64,000 nucleotides of DNA from contig NZ_CP006367.1 of the NCBI RefSeq assembly GCF_001442755.1, positions 3,410,001 through 3,474,000 of the forward strand. The letters are read 5' to 3'. The translations under genes and the position numbers were made by a program. Positions within the stretch are counted from its first letter, which is position 1, and every line of letters begins with the position of its first letter. The notes below the pieces were generated by a model, which saw nothing but the letters and a program-made list of their open reading frames with translations, did no database searches and was not told the origin of the DNA. The DNA comes from Aureimonas sp. AU20 (lineage in GTDB: Bacteria > Pseudomonadota > Alphaproteobacteria > Rhizobiales > Rhizobiaceae). Of the stretch, positions 19,913 through 29,403 are shown in pieces.

Positions 19913-20938
19913 CTATCGCTCCGTGAGCTTCAGCTCGATGCGGCGGTTGCGAGCACGGGCCTCGGCATCGTCGCCCGCCGCCAGCGGCTGGAACTCGCCG
20001 AAGCCCGTGGCCGCCAGGCGCTGCGGCGGGACGCCGGCTGCCACGAGAAAGCGCACCACGGCGGCGGCGCGGGCGGTGGAAAGCTGCCAATTGTCGGCGA
20101 AGCGTCCGCTGCTCACCGGCACATTGTCCGTGTGCCCGTCGACGCGAATGATCCAGTTGATGTCGGAGGGGATTTCGCGGTTCAGCTGGATGATGGCGTC
20201 CGCCAGCTTGCGCATCTCGTCCTGGCCCGCCGGCTGCAACACGTCGGCGCCCGATGGAAAGAGCACCTCGGACTGGAACACGAAGCGATCGCCGACGATG
20301 CGGATGTTGTCGCGATCGGCCAGAATCTCGCGCAGGCGCCCGAAGAAGTCGGAGCGATAGCGCGCCAGTTCCTGCACGCGCTGCGCCAGCGCCACGTTGA
20401 GCCGGCGGCCGAGATCGGAAATCTGCGTCTGCGATTCGCGGTCGCGCTGCTCGGAAGCGCCGAGCGCGTCCTCCAGCGCGGCGATCTGCTGGCGCAGAGC
20501 CGACAATTGCTGGTTCAACAGGTCGATCTGGGCGCGCGCCTGGGCCGAAACGCGCTGCTCGCTCTGCACCTTCGCCTGAAGATCCCCCACCGACGCGCCG
20601 GCGACGGGCGCGGCGGACCGTCCCTCGTCCAGCGCCGTCTGGAGCCGCGAGCGCTCGGTCTCGGCGCCGGCCAGCGAAGCGCGGAGTGCGGCGATCTGAT
20701 CCTGGAAATCGCCGGAATGCGAGCGCTCCAGCGCCAGAAGCTGGTTCAGCTCGGCGATCTGCGCATTGAGCCGGTCGAGGACATTGTCGCGCCCCGACAG
20801 GTCGCGGCTGAGAAGGAACTGCGCGATCACGAAGACCGACAAGAGAAACATGATGGCGAGAAGCAGGGTCGACAGCGCGTCGACGAAGCCCGGCCAATAG
20901 TCGATCTCGCGGCGGTGGCGGCGGCGCGACAGGGCCAT
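19913..20938 (-). CDS. MotB-like membrane protein with coiled coil and OmpA peptidoglycan-binding domain
   Basis: The 341-residue protein has one N-terminal membrane helix (about 22-44) whose entry carries an Asp at position 20 (PGFVDALSTLL), the place of the proton-binding Asp of MotB. A long coiled coil (about 50-190) follows, then an OmpA/MotB domain (about 205-340) with DGHTDNVPVSS, NWQLSTARA and NRRIELKL for peptidoglycan binding. It follows its MotA-like partner after 3 bp. No flagellar genes are near, so it is likely a proton-driven machine of another kind. Rhizobiales carry this pair next to the inositol-phosphatase and EF-P genes, usually labelled only peptidoglycan-binding protein. 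Confidence 0.85.
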   Translation of the reverse strand: MALSRRRHRREIDYWPGFVDALSTLLLAIMFLLSVFVIAQFLLSRDLSGRDNVLDRLNAQIAELNQLLALERSHSGDFQDQIAALRASLAGAETERSRLQTALDEGRSAAPVAGASVGDLQAKVQSEQRVSAQARAQIDLLNQQLSALRQQIAALEDALGASEQRDRESQTQISDLGRRLNVALAQRVQELARYRSDFFGRLREILADRDNIRIVGDRFVFQSEVLFPSGADVLQPAGQDEMRKLADAIIQLNREIPSDINWIIRVDGHTDNVPVSSGRFADNWQLSTARAAAVVRFLVAAGVPPQRLAATGFGEFQPLAAGDDAEARARNRRIELKLTER

Positions 20939-20941
20939 CCG

Positions 20942-21991
20942 TCAGTTCCGCTCGATGTCGGACAGGGAGTGGTTCAAGCGATCCAGAGCCCGGCGCATCT
21001 CGCGCTGCTCGTCGGCCTGCGCTTCCACGAAATCTCGCAGCATCTGCTGCTCGCCGCGCATGTGCTGGACGAGGCCCTGGATGCTTTCGGCGAGACTTGC
21101 CATGGCCGCGCTGGTGCGCGGCGCGTTGCTCTGCTCCAGCACCAGCCGATTGATCCGGTCGGCCAGCACCCGGAACTCCTCGGCGCCGTTCGGCAGGTTC
21201 GGCATGTTGGGAAGCAGGGCGAGCGAGGTGGAGGTTTCGGCCTCGAAGGACAGGAGATCCTCCAACTCGGTATAGAAGCGCCCCTGCGCCCGGCCGACCT
21301 GCAGATCGAGAAAGCCGAGCACCAGCGAGCCGCTGAGGCCGAACAGCGAGGAGGAGAAGGCCGTGCCCATGCCCGACAAGGGCGCCGAGAGGCCGTTCTT
21401 GACCGAGTCCAGAACCGTCGCCGCGTCGCCCGCCGCCGGGTCGAGCGACTGAATCGTGGCGGAGATGGAGCCGATCGTCGTTAGAAGGCCCCAGAACGTG
21501 CCGAGCAGGCCGAGAAAGACGAGAAGGCCGACGAGGTAGCGTGCGGTATCGCGTGCCTCGTCGAGGCGCGTCGCGACCGAATCCAGCAGCGTGCGGCCGG
21601 AGGCCAGCGGCAGGCGCGGGCGGCCGCGCCGCCCTTGCATCATCGCCTCCATCGGCGCCAGCAGAACGGGATGGCGCGTGCGCCCGCCGCGCGCAGCGGC
21701 GTCGCCTTCGCGCAGGAGTCCGTTGACCCAGCGCACCTCGCGCGCGAGCTTCAGGATCTGCCCCAGCGCCAGAAAGATACCGATCGCGAGAACCGCAAGA
21801 ATCAGCCCGTTCAGGCCGGGATTGGTGGTGAAAGCCTGCTGGACCTGACGGCCGAGGATCAACGCCACGAAGCCGGCCAGGGCCAGGAACACCAGCATCA
21901 CGCCGAGATAGACCAGCGGACTGCTCAGCGGCTCCGCATGAGCGGGAGCCGCGGGAGGCGGCGCCTCGGGCGAAGGAGAGTGAACCTGCAT
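20942..21991 (-). CDS. MotA/TolQ/ExbB-like proton channel protein
   Basis: A 349-residue membrane protein with a Pro-rich start, helices at about 25-47 and 58-80, a cytoplasmic loop, then a helix pair at about 158-180 and 205-240 in which LGLLGTFWGLLTTIGSI and GMGTAFSSSLFGLSGSLVLG match the MotA/ExbB core. The C-terminal 100 residues form a coiled coil. It lies 3 bp before the MotB-like gene. The large cytoplasmic tail differs from TolQ/ExbB and faintly recalls ZorA, but no Zorya effector genes are present. Confidence 0.82.
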   Translation of the reverse strand: MQVHSPSPEAPPPAAPAHAEPLSSPLVYLGVMLVFLALAGFVALILGRQVQQAFTTNPGLNGLILAVLAIGIFLALGQILKLAREVRWVNGLLREGDAAARGGRTRHPVLLAPMEAMMQGRRGRPRLPLASGRTLLDSVATRLDEARDTARYLVGLLVFLGLLGTFWGLLTTIGSISATIQSLDPAAGDAATVLDSVKNGLSAPLSGMGTAFSSSLFGLSGSLVLGFLDLQVGRAQGRFYTELEDLLSFEAETSTSLALLPNMPNLPNGAEEFRVLADRINRLVLEQSNAPRTSAAMASLAESIQGLVQHMRGEQQMLRDFVEAQADEQREMRRALDRLNHSLSDIERN

Positions 21992-22146
21992 GACGCCTCA
22001 TCCGCTTGCCCGGCGGTCAAGCGCCGCGCGGCAGGACCGGAACGGTGGAACCTCCTTCTAACGCGCCAAAGGCGCGAGCGCCAGTCAATGTCGCGCTCGC
22101 ACAACCCCTTGGTGAATCGGCTCTTGCCGACCCTCGCCGCAGAGGG

Positions 22147-22983
22147 TCAGGCCTTCTGCGCGGCCACCGGTTCGCCGCCGCCGCGATAGGCCGTGTTGGC
22201 CTTCTTCAGCTCGGCCAGAAGCTGGCGATGGATGAACTCGTTGCCGCAGGCGACATCGCCCAGCATCGGGTCGAACTTGTTACCCTCGGTATCGGTGATG
22301 AAGCCGCCGGCCTCGCGCACGAGGAGCGAGCCCGCCGCGATGTCCCAGGGCTGCAGCGCGTGCTCCCAGAACCCATCGAAGCGCCCGGCCGCGACATAGG
22401 CGAGATCGAGCGAGGCCGCGCCCATGCGGCGCACGCCCGCCGTCTCGGCCATAATCTGGCGCGATTCGAACAGGAAGCGCGCATGGTCGCCATGGCCGAG
22501 GAAGGGCATGCCGGTGGCGAGCACGGTCTCGTGCAGCTTGGTGCGCGCGGCGACGCGGATGCGACGGTCGTTCAGGAAAGCGCCGCCGCCCTTCTCGGCG
22601 CTGTAGAGTTCGTCCAGCGCCGGGTTGAAGACGATCGCCGCCACGATCTGCCCGTCGCGTTCCAGCGCGATGGAGATGGCGAACATCGGAATGCCGTGGA
22701 GAAAGTTGGTGGTGCCGTCCAGCGGATCGACGATCCAGCGGTGCTGGGGGTCGCGCCCCTCGACCGCGCCGCGCTCCTCCATCAGGAAGCCCCATTCCGG
22801 GCGGGCGCGGGACAGTTCCTGGAAGACGATCTCCTCGGCCTTGCGGTCGGCGTTCGAGACGAAGTCGGCCGGCCCCTTCATGGAGACCTGAAGGTTCTGG
22901 ACCTCGCCGAAATCGCGGGTCAGGGAACGGCCGGCCTTCATGGCGGCCTGCGTCATGACGTTCATCAATGCCGAACGGGCCAT
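22147..22983 (-). CDS. suhB: Inositol-1-monophosphatase family protein
   Basis: This Mg-dependent phosphatase (278 residues) hydrolyses inositol phosphates or similar sugar phosphates in the cytosol. The metal-binding motifs are present: EERG near 70 (FLMEERG), WIVDPLDGTTNFLHGIPMF near 83-101, and ALQPWDIAAGSLLVREAGG near 215. The product starts at the ATG at 22983. It lies between the MotA-like gene and efp on the same strand. It could also act as the antitermination factor SuhB; sequence alone does not decide. Confidence 0.92.
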   Translation of the reverse strand: MARSALMNVMTQAAMKAGRSLTRDFGEVQNLQVSMKGPADFVSNADRKAEEIVFQELSRARPEWGFLMEERGAVEGRDPQHRWIVDPLDGTTNFLHGIPMFAISIALERDGQIVAAIVFNPALDELYSAEKGGGAFLNDRRIRVAARTKLHETVLATGMPFLGHGDHARFLFESRQIMAETAGVRRMGAASLDLAYVAAGRFDGFWEHALQPWDIAAGSLLVREAGGFITDTEGNKFDPMLGDVACGNEFIHRQLLAELKKANTAYRGGGEPVAAQKA

Positions 22984-23100
22984 GGCTGGAACAACTTTCT
23001 CTCTGTCGTGAAAAAGAACACGCGGCGCGCCGGGGGGCGCGGTCAGCGGAAGCGAAAACCGGCCGAGACCCGTCTGGGCGTCGGCCGGGCATGGAATGCG

Positions 23101-23664
23101 TCAGTCCGCGCGGCGGACGTAGGTGATCTCGTTCGTGTCCACCACGATGCGCTCGCCGGCGCCGACGAAGGGCGGCACCAGGACGCGCAGCCCGTTTTCG
23201 GTGATGGCCGGCTTGTAGGAGGACGCGGCGGTCTGCCCCTTCACCACCGGATCGGCCTCGGCGACAGTAAGCGTCACCTGATCGGGCAGCGAGATACCGA
23301 TGGGCCGGCTTTCATAGGACTGGACCGTGACCTTCATGCCGTCCTGCAGAAAGGCGGAGCGCTCGCCCACGAAGTCCTTCTGCAGTTCGAGTTGCTCGTA
23401 GCTCTCGTTGTCCATGAAGACGAGGTTGTCGCCTTCCTCGTAGAGGAACTGGTAGTCCTTGAGGTCGAGATGGACGCGCTCGACGCTTTCCGAGGCGCGG
23501 AAGCGCTCGTTCAGCTTGGTGCCGTCGATGAGGTTCTTCAGCTCGACCTGATTGAACGCGCCGCCCTTGCCCGGCTTCACATGCGCCGTCTTCACGGCGG
23601 CCCAAAGCTTGCCGTCATGCTCGACGACATAGCCGGGACGGATATCGCTTCCGTTGATCTTCAT
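23101..23664 (-). CDS. efp: Elongation factor P, first paralogue
   Basis: EF-P frees ribosomes stalled at polyproline. The 187-residue product has the three beta-barrel domains, and the tip loop VKPGKGGAF carries Lys33, which aligns with the modified Lys34 of E. coli. It ends [18 protein letters not shown] start it at [18 protein letters not shown] (ATG at 23664); the frame upstream is open but unconserved. This version resembles Brucella-type EF-P, whereas the paralogue at 47815-48384 resembles the Rhizobium type. No modification genes are adjacent here. Confidence 0.95.
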   Translation of the reverse strand: MKINGSDIRPGYVVEHDGKLWAAVKTAHVKPGKGGAFNQVELKNLIDGTKLNERFRASESVERVHLDLKDYQFLYEEGDNLVFMDNESYEQLELQKDFVGERSAFLQDGMKVTVQSYESRPIGISLPDQVTLTVAEADPVVKGQTAASSYKPAITENGLRVLVPPFVGAGERIVVDTNEITYVRRAD

Positions 23665-23869
23665 GAAACGGGACGGCTTTCGGGACAGGTGCAGGAGGCC
23701 GCGAGGGGCGGCCGGAACGGGGTGAGAACCATAAAAGTCCCCCGCATTCAAGTCCGAGCGCGCCAGCCGGGGCGTTTGCGGCGATCTCGAATTGACCGCA
23801 AAGTCTCCGCGCCTGCGATTCGGCGGCAGCGTCAGGCGGCAAGGCGTGCCCGCCTCGCCCGCGCTTGCG

Positions 23870-25045
23870 CTATCCCGCGCGGAACCGGTTGGCCGCCTCC
23901 AGCGCGGCCTTCTGCTCGGCCTCCGGCAGACCCCGGAACCAACCGTCGAGGGCTGCGTCGGAGTTCGAGGCGCGGCGGGCCAGAACGGTCCATTTCGCCG
24001 CCTCGGCCCGGTCGCGGCTGGTGCCGACGCCGTCCTTGTAGAGATGGGCGATGCGGTTGACGGCGATCGGATTGCCGCGCTCCGCCGCGCCTTTCAGCCA
24101 GCGGAAGCCCTCGGCCGGGTCCGCCGCGCCGCCTCTCCCGTTGATGAGCCAGATGCCGAGTTCGATCTGCGCGAGATCGTGGCCCGAGCGCGCGGCCTCC
24201 GTCAGCCAGTGGCGCGCCTGCGCGTCGTCCTTCTCCACGCCCTTCCCATAGGCATGGAGCTGCGAAAGCGCGTATTGAGCGTCCGGCACGTTCTTATCCG
24301 CCGCCATGCGGAAATAACTCAGCGCCTCGCCGAAGCCGCCGGTGGGCGCGGACTGGATCAGCATCTGCCCGTAGTTGAAGGCCGCCAACGGATTGCCCGC
24401 GTCTGCCGCCGCCTTCATCAGGTCGCGGGCCGTCGCGTCGTCGCGCTCCACCGCGCGCCCCTCGATCAGGAGAAGCGCATAGCGAAACTGCGCCTCGGCA
24501 ACGCCGGACTTGGCGGCGATGCCGTACCAACGCGCCGATTCCTTCTCGTCGCGCGGCACGCCGAGCCCGCGCGCGTAGATCTCGCCGAGCAGGGTCTGCG
24601 CCGCCGGATCGCCGAGATTGGCGAGCGGCTCGGCCAGCCGCAGGGCGGACAGGTAGTAGCCGCGCTGGAAGGCGCCATAGGCTTCTTCGGTCGGGGATGC
24701 GGGGGCCGCGCCGCTCGGCAGCGCCGGGGCGCTGGAGAGAGTGGCGCCGGCCAGCGCCTGGCCCGGCTCGGGCGTGAGGCCGAGCGGCGTCGGAAGAAAA
24801 ACGGGAGCGGCGAGCGCGGCGGGCGTCTGCGAAGAGGGCGCTTGGGGGCCCGTCGCATCGCCGGGCGCGGCGGGCGCGAGTGTCGGGGGTAAAAGCGTGC
24901 TGGGGGGCAGAACCGCGCCATGCGCCTCGCCAGCGGAGGCGGGCGCGGCCGGCGGCGGAGCGCCACCCGCGTCTTGCGCGAAGGCCGGACCTGCCGCCAT
25001 CGCGGCGAGAAGCGCGAACAGGGGAACAGGCGAGCCGGCGCGCAT
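23870..25045 (-). CDS. Secreted Sel1-repeat (TPR-like) protein
   Basis: The 391-residue product starts with a signal peptide ([16 protein letters not shown], about 8-23), followed by an Ala/Pro-rich linker to about 130. From about 135 on it has at least six Sel1-type helical repeats of 35-37 residues, recognisable as [45 protein letters not shown] and [15 protein letters not shown]. Such proteins are periplasmic scaffolds. It starts 2 bp after the stop of the ThiE-like gene, so the two form an operon. No specific partner can be named. Confidence 0.85.
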   Translation of the reverse strand: MRAGSPVPLFALLAAMAAGPAFAQDAGGAPPPAAPASAGEAHGAVLPPSTLLPPTLAPAAPGDATGPQAPSSQTPAALAAPVFLPTPLGLTPEPGQALAGATLSSAPALPSGAAPASPTEEAYGAFQRGYYLSALRLAEPLANLGDPAAQTLLGEIYARGLGVPRDEKESARWYGIAAKSGVAEAQFRYALLLIEGRAVERDDATARDLMKAAADAGNPLAAFNYGQMLIQSAPTGGFGEALSYFRMAADKNVPDAQYALSQLHAYGKGVEKDDAQARHWLTEAARSGHDLAQIELGIWLINGRGGAADPAEGFRWLKGAAERGNPIAVNRIAHLYKDGVGTSRDRAEAAKWTVLARRASNSDAALDGWFRGLPEAEQKAALEAANRFRAG

Positions 25046-25047
25046 GG

Positions 25048-25707
25048 TCAGGCGGCCTCCCCTTTCGCCGCCGCATCGAACAGGCGGTTGGCCTCGGCGA
25101 CGCGCGCGCCGACCCCTTCGGCCTCGCCGAAGATGGCGCGCGACAGAAGAATGAACTCGGCGCGCGTCGCGATCGCCAGCGGCAGCGTCGCCAGATCGGC
25201 GCCGCCCTGCAGGATGCAGGGAAGCTCGACGATCGAGGCCCACCATTCCGCCAGATCCAGATTGCGGCGATGCGGCTCCGCCTCGCCGTCGGCGCCGAGC
25301 TTTCCGAAGAGGATATAGTCGGGCATGCGCTCGCCCGCCTCCAGCGCCTCGTGGCGCGTGTTGAAGCCCGAGGCCCCGACGATGAGGCGCGGCGAGAAGC
25401 GCGCCATGGCCTCGCCCAGCGCCTCGATCGTGCCCTCGGGCGCGTGGAACCCGTCGGCCTTCACGCGGCCCGCGCAGCGCGTGTCTTCCACCACGATCGC
25501 AGCGGCGCCCGCTTCCTGCACCAGGGGCACGACGGCCTCGCAGAAATCCTGAAAGGCGGCGACTTCGCGGCCGGCGGGGTCGATCAGCACGGAGGCGATG
25601 TCGCCCCCTGCGAAGGCCTCGCGAAGCAGCTCAAGCCCGGGCTCGCCGTCGGGAAGCAGCGTCGTGGCGAGAACCAGTCGGGGGCGGATCGGCGCGTCGT
25701 CGGTCAT
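25048..25707 (-). CDS. Thiamine phosphate synthase (ThiE)-like protein
   Basis: A TIM-barrel protein of 219 residues of the ThiE/TenI family. Matching parts are AAAIVVEDTRCAGRVKADGF (about 80-99), LIVGASGFNTRHEALEAGE, and LPCILQGGADLATLPLAIA near the phosphate-binding end. The sequence departs from canonical ThiE at several active-site stretches (for instance DGFHAPEG where ThiE has DGVHLGQ), and no other thi gene is nearby, so a role in thiamine synthesis is uncertain. I start it at the ATG at 25707; the frame extends upstream to 25881 without conserved sequence. It overlaps closely with the Sel1 gene. Confidence 0.78.
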   Translation of the reverse strand: MTDDAPIRPRLVLATTLLPDGEPGLELLREAFAGGDIASVLIDPAGREVAAFQDFCEAVVPLVQEAGAAAIVVEDTRCAGRVKADGFHAPEGTIEALGEAMARFSPRLIVGASGFNTRHEALEAGERMPDYILFGKLGADGEAEPHRRNLDLAEWWASIVELPCILQGGADLATLPLAIATRAEFILLSRAIFGEAEGVGARVAEANRLFDAAAKGEAA

Positions 25708-25956
25708 GTCGTACTCACGGGCGGGCAGGCCGGGCTTGAGACCCGCGTGGCGGGCCGGGCGCCGGGCCAGGTTTTGGCCTCCTGTAGATACGCATTGCGG
25801 CAACACTACAAGAGTTTTGCCCCGCTCGACGCGGCACGCGCGCGAGGCACGACTTCGCCTCTTGAAGCCGCCGAGCGCCAAAAGAGACTACCTTCGATGC
25901 GCGCGAGCCGACATGGGCGGCTCGGGGCGCTATGGGCATCGAGAGCCCCGGAATCA

Positions 25957-25988
25957 GAAGGGCGCGGCCCTGACCGGCCGCGCCCTCC
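25957..25988 (-). terminator. Terminator of the minus-strand DUF465 gene
   Basis: AGGGCGCGGCC / GGCCGCGCCCT forms a strong stem, followed on the minus strand by TTCT. It lies 26 bp after the DUF465 stop. Confidence 0.55.
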
Positions 25989-26013
25989 GCTTACGCAAAC
26001 GTTGGGGTCGTCG

Positions 26014-26187
26014 TCAGTGAGGGGAGGCGCGCAGGCGCTCCATCTCGTCCTTCAGAAGCAGCTTGCGCCGCTTCAGGTCCTGCAACTCGGCGTCGCTCAT
26101 GGCGGGCTTCGCCTTCGCGGTTGCCAGTTCCTGCTCCAGCGCGGTGTGGCGCTGCTGCAAAGTCGCAAGATGGGCATCCAAGGACAT
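26014..26187 (-). CDS. DUF465 (YdcH-like) small protein A
   Basis: A 57-residue protein starting MSLDAHLATLQQRHTALEQE with a central MSDAELQDLKRRKLLLKDEM, the DUF465 pattern: two short helices ending in a Lys/Arg-rich motif. Function is unknown in all bacteria. The ATG at 26187 has a GGAG seven to eight bases upstream; the frame continues to 26277 without a ribosome site. A second DUF465 gene starts 240 bp away in the opposite direction. Confidence 0.85.
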   Translation of the reverse strand: MSLDAHLATLQQRHTALEQELATAKAKPAMSDAELQDLKRRKLLLKDEMERLRASPH

Positions 26188-26426
26188 TCTTGAGCTCCTT
26201 CTGACTTCTTTCCTTCCACCGGCTCCAAGGGGTGAAGCCGCCGTGGACGATAGGAAAGTGTCACATAAGCTTTGCACTGTCGAATGAGGATCAAGTGCCG
26301 GGTTCCGATTTTCGAGCGGGACTGGTACGAGATTTCGTGAACACCATGCGCCCGGGCGGTCGGGCGCCGCCCGAGCGACCCGGCAACCGGGCCGGCGGGC
26401 CGTGTCAAGCGTTCGAGGGGACCCGA

Positions 26427-26626
26427 GTGGCGGATCAGGAACAGGCCGAGCTCAGACTGCAGTTGGCGCGACTGCGGCAGGAGCACATGGATTTCGACTT
26501 GGCGATCAACGCCATGGAATCGACCGGCTGCGACAGGCTCGCCGTCCAGCGCATGAAGAAGAAGAAGCTCGCCATCAAGGACCGGCTTCAGGACATCGAA
26601 GACCAGGTCATTCCGGATCTGACCGC

Positions 26627-26630
<4 letters not shown>
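26427..26630 (+). CDS. DUF465 (YdcH-like) small protein B
   Basis: A 67-residue DUF465 protein: [20 protein letters not shown] followed by [20 protein letters not shown] and a C-terminal IPDLTA. I start it at the GTG at 26427, which has GAGGGG upstream and gives the family length; the frame is open upstream to 26232 with low-similarity residues. The last four bases overlap the GTG start of purE, so this small gene heads a purine operon with purE and purK, and its translation may tune purE. Function unknown. Confidence 0.82.
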
Positions 26631-27153
<523 letters not shown>

Positions 27154-27157
<4 letters not shown>

Positions 27158-28242
27158 CGAACCGGTTTCCGCTGCCTCCCGGCGCCGCGATCGGCATGAT
27201 CGGCGGCGGCCAGCTCGGCCGCATGATGGCATCCGCCGCCGCCCGGCTCGGCTATCGCACGGTCGTGCTCGATCCCGATGCCGGCTGCCCTGCCGCGCAG
27301 CTCGCCAGCGAGACGATCACCGCCGCCTATGACGACCGCGAGGCGCTGGCGCGCCTTGCCGGGCGCGTGTCGGTCGTCACCTACGAGTTCGAGAACGTGC
27401 CGGTAGAGCCGGTGCGCGCGCTCTCTCGAATCATTCCGGTCTTCCCCCCGCCCGAGGCGCTGGAAGTGGCGCAGGACCGTGTGGTGGAAAAAGCCTTCCT
27501 CAACGGCATCGGCATCCGCACCGCACCCTGGCGCGCGGTGGACGATCCGCAGGAGCTCGACCACGCCTTTCTGGATCTCGGCGGCGACTGCATCCTGAAG
27601 ACCCGGCGCCTCGGCTATGATGGCAAGGGTCAGGCGGTGCTGCGCGAGAACGCCAGCCATGGCGAGGCCTTCGACGGCCTGGGCGGCGTGCCGGCGATTC
27701 TGGAAAAGAAGATCCCCTTCGAGCGCGAGATCTCGGTGATCGCCGCGCGCGGGCAGGACGGCAGCTTCGCCGCCTTCGACCCCGCCGAGAACGTCCACGG
27801 GCTTGGCATCCTGAAAAGCTCCACGATTCCCGCAGCCATCTCGCCCGAGCAGCGGCAGGCGGCCTGCGACATCGCGCAGAGCATTCTCGACAAGTTGACC
27901 TATGTCGGCGTCATCGGGGTCGAGTTCTTCGTGGGCAAGGACGGCGCGCTGCTGGTCAACGAGATCGCGCCGCGCGTCCACAATTCCGGCCACTGGACGG
28001 AAGCGGCCTGCACGATCTCCCAGTTCGAGCAGCATATCCGCGCGGTAGCCGGCCTGCCGCTCGGCAACCCGGCGCGCCACAGCGACGCCGTGATGGAGAA
28101 TCTCATCGGCTCCGAGGTCGAGCGCGCCGCCTCGCTGCTCGGCGAAGCTGGCGTGATGCTGACGCTCTACGGGAAGTCGGAAGCGCGTCCAGGGCGCAAA
28201 ATGGGCCATTTCACGCGGGTTTCACCCCGTTCCGAGGCGTGA
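27154..28242 (+). CDS. purK: N5-carboxyaminoimidazole ribonucleotide synthase PurK
   Basis: PurK uses ATP and bicarbonate to make N5-CAIR from AIR; PurE then uses the product. The 362-residue ATP-grasp protein has [16 protein letters not shown] (about 10-25), [16 protein letters not shown] (about 148-163) and [18 protein letters not shown] (about 268-285). The start is TTG at 27154, overlapping the purE stop. Its end is followed by an intrinsic terminator at 28311. Confidence 0.95.
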
Positions 28243-28269
28243 TAGCGCGGTTCGGCTCTTGTCGCATGG

Positions 28270-28298
28270 TTGACAGAAACCGCGACGGCCGTTATCGA
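28270..28298 (+). promoter_or_regulatory. Candidate sigma-70 promoter upstream of rpmJ
   Basis: TTGACA (28270-28275), 17 bp, then TATCGA (28293-28298). The match is good, but a terminator hairpin begins only about 13 bp after the -10, so transcripts starting here would meet it at once. Confidence 0.5.
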
Positions 28299-28310
28299 AC
28301 CACCCAGGCA

Positions 28311-28336
28311 AGCGCGCCCTTCGGGCGCGTTTTTCA
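28311..28336 (+). terminator. Rho-independent terminator between purK and rpmJ
   Basis: AGCGCGCCC / GGGCGCGTT with loop TTC and then TTTTT. It can end the purK message; its place just after a promoter-like sequence also allows attenuation of rpmJ. Confidence 0.7.
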
Positions 28337-28391
28337 TTGTGCGGCAGAACGGATTTCCCGATCGTCGCCACCCTCATCGACGGTCAAACCC

Positions 28392-28517
28392 ATGAAGATC
28401 AAGAACTCGCTGAAGTCGCTCAAGGGCCGCCACCGCGCCAACCGTCTGGTTCGTCGCAAGGGCCGCATCTACATCATCAACAAGCTGGCCCCGCGCTACA
28501 AGGCGCGCCAGGGCTGA
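28392..28517 (+). CDS. rpmJ: 50S ribosomal protein bL36, zinc-free type
   Basis: This 41-residue protein ([20 protein letters not shown] ... [12 protein letters not shown]) is bL36 of the YkgO type: the CxxC...CxxxxH zinc site of the classic form is missing. Such forms allow ribosome assembly when zinc is scarce, but in many alphaproteobacteria they are the only copy. The ATG at 28392 is the only sensible start; the frame upstream is not conserved. A strong terminator follows within 10 bp. Confidence 0.95.
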   Translation: MKIKNSLKSLKGRHRANRLVRRKGRIYIINKLAPRYKARQG

Positions 28518-28524
28518 CGAGACA

Positions 28525-28558
28525 AAGGCCGGCTCCAGAAGCCGGCCTTTTCTTTTTG
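28525..28558 (+). terminator. Rho-independent terminator after rpmJ
   Basis: AAAGGCCGGCT / AGCCGGCCTTTT with a CCAGA loop and a long T-rich tail. Confidence 0.85.
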
Positions 28559-28640
28559 CGGCCATGCGGGCCGGATTTCGGGGCCGGCCTTTTCTTCTGC
28601 GGGCGATTGACGACGCGGGGAGAGCGCTTACTCTCCCCCG

Positions 28641-29294
28641 ATGCGCACTTTCCTTCGCCTCGCCCTCGCCGCCTGCCTTCTTCCCCTGCCGGCCCTTGCG
28701 CAGACGCAAGGCACCGAGCCGGCCGCCCCTGCTCCGACGCCGCCGTCCGCAGCGCCCGCCCTGCCCGTGCCCCCTGCCCCCACAGCGTCAGTTCCCGCAC
28801 TCCCCGCCGACCACGCCGGGCGTCTCGACGCGCTCTTCGCGCGGCTCAAGAAAGAGAGCGATCCGGCACGCGCGGAGGGAATCGCCAATCAGATCCAGGC
28901 CGAATGGCTGCAGAGCGGCAGCGCGACGATCGACCTTCTGATGCAGCGCGCCACGCAGGCCGTCGCGGCCAAGAACACCGCGAGCGCGCTCGATCTCCTC
29001 GATCAGGCCATCGTCCTGCGCCCCGACTTTCCCGAGGCCTGGAACCGGCGTGCCACGATTCACTATGCCGACGACCGCTACACGCTGGCGATCGCCGATG
29101 TCGAGGAGACGCTGAAACGCGAGCCGCGCCACTTCGCCTCGCTCATGGGCTTGGCCGCGATGCAGGAGGAGGTCGGCCGCAGCCGCGAAGCGCTCTCGAC
29201 CTATTTGCGCGTGCTCGCCGTTTATCCCGCCTTGAAGGACGCCCAGGACGCCGCACTGAAGCTTTCGGACGCCTTGGCCGGGGACCGCGCCTAA
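28641..29294 (+). CDS. Secreted TPR-repeat protein
   Basis: The 217-residue product begins with a signal peptide (TFLRLALAACLLPLPALA, cut before QTQG), then a Pro/Ala-rich linker to about 52. Two or three TPR repeats follow from about 95: ASALDLLDQAIVLRPDFPEA, AIADVEETLKREPRHFASLM and ALSTYLRVLAVYPALKDAQD. It is probably periplasmic. Many Rhizobiales carry such a protein; the function is not known. It stands alone, convergent with pyk. Confidence 0.82.
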   Translation: MRTFLRLALAACLLPLPALAQTQGTEPAAPAPTPPSAAPALPVPPAPTASVPALPADHAGRLDALFARLKKESDPARAEGIANQIQAEWLQSGSATIDLLMQRATQAVAAKNTASALDLLDQAIVLRPDFPEAWNRRATIHYADDRYTLAIADVEETLKREPRHFASLMGLAAMQEEVGRSREALSTYLRVLAVYPALKDAQDAALKLSDALAGDRA

Positions 29295-29348
29295 CGTGCC
29301 GAGGTCGCGCTATCGGCAAAGCCCGGACAGGGCAGAAACCCGGATATC

Positions 29349-29380
29349 AAAAAGGCCGCGTGGGACGCGGCCTTTCCTTT
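29349..29380. terminator. Bidirectional terminator between TPR gene and pyk
   Basis: AAAAAGGCCGCG / CGCGGCCTTTCCTTT works on both strands for the convergent genes; the minus-strand side has a clean T-run. Confidence 0.8.
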
Positions 29381-29403
29381 GTCTCGAGCTTGGCGGGACG
29401 CGA

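Noticed and set aside
19913..21991. Zorya-type phage defence from the MotA/MotB-like pair
   Set aside because: No ZorC, ZorD or ZorE-like gene is near. The pair lies in a conserved housekeeping row with suhB and efp.
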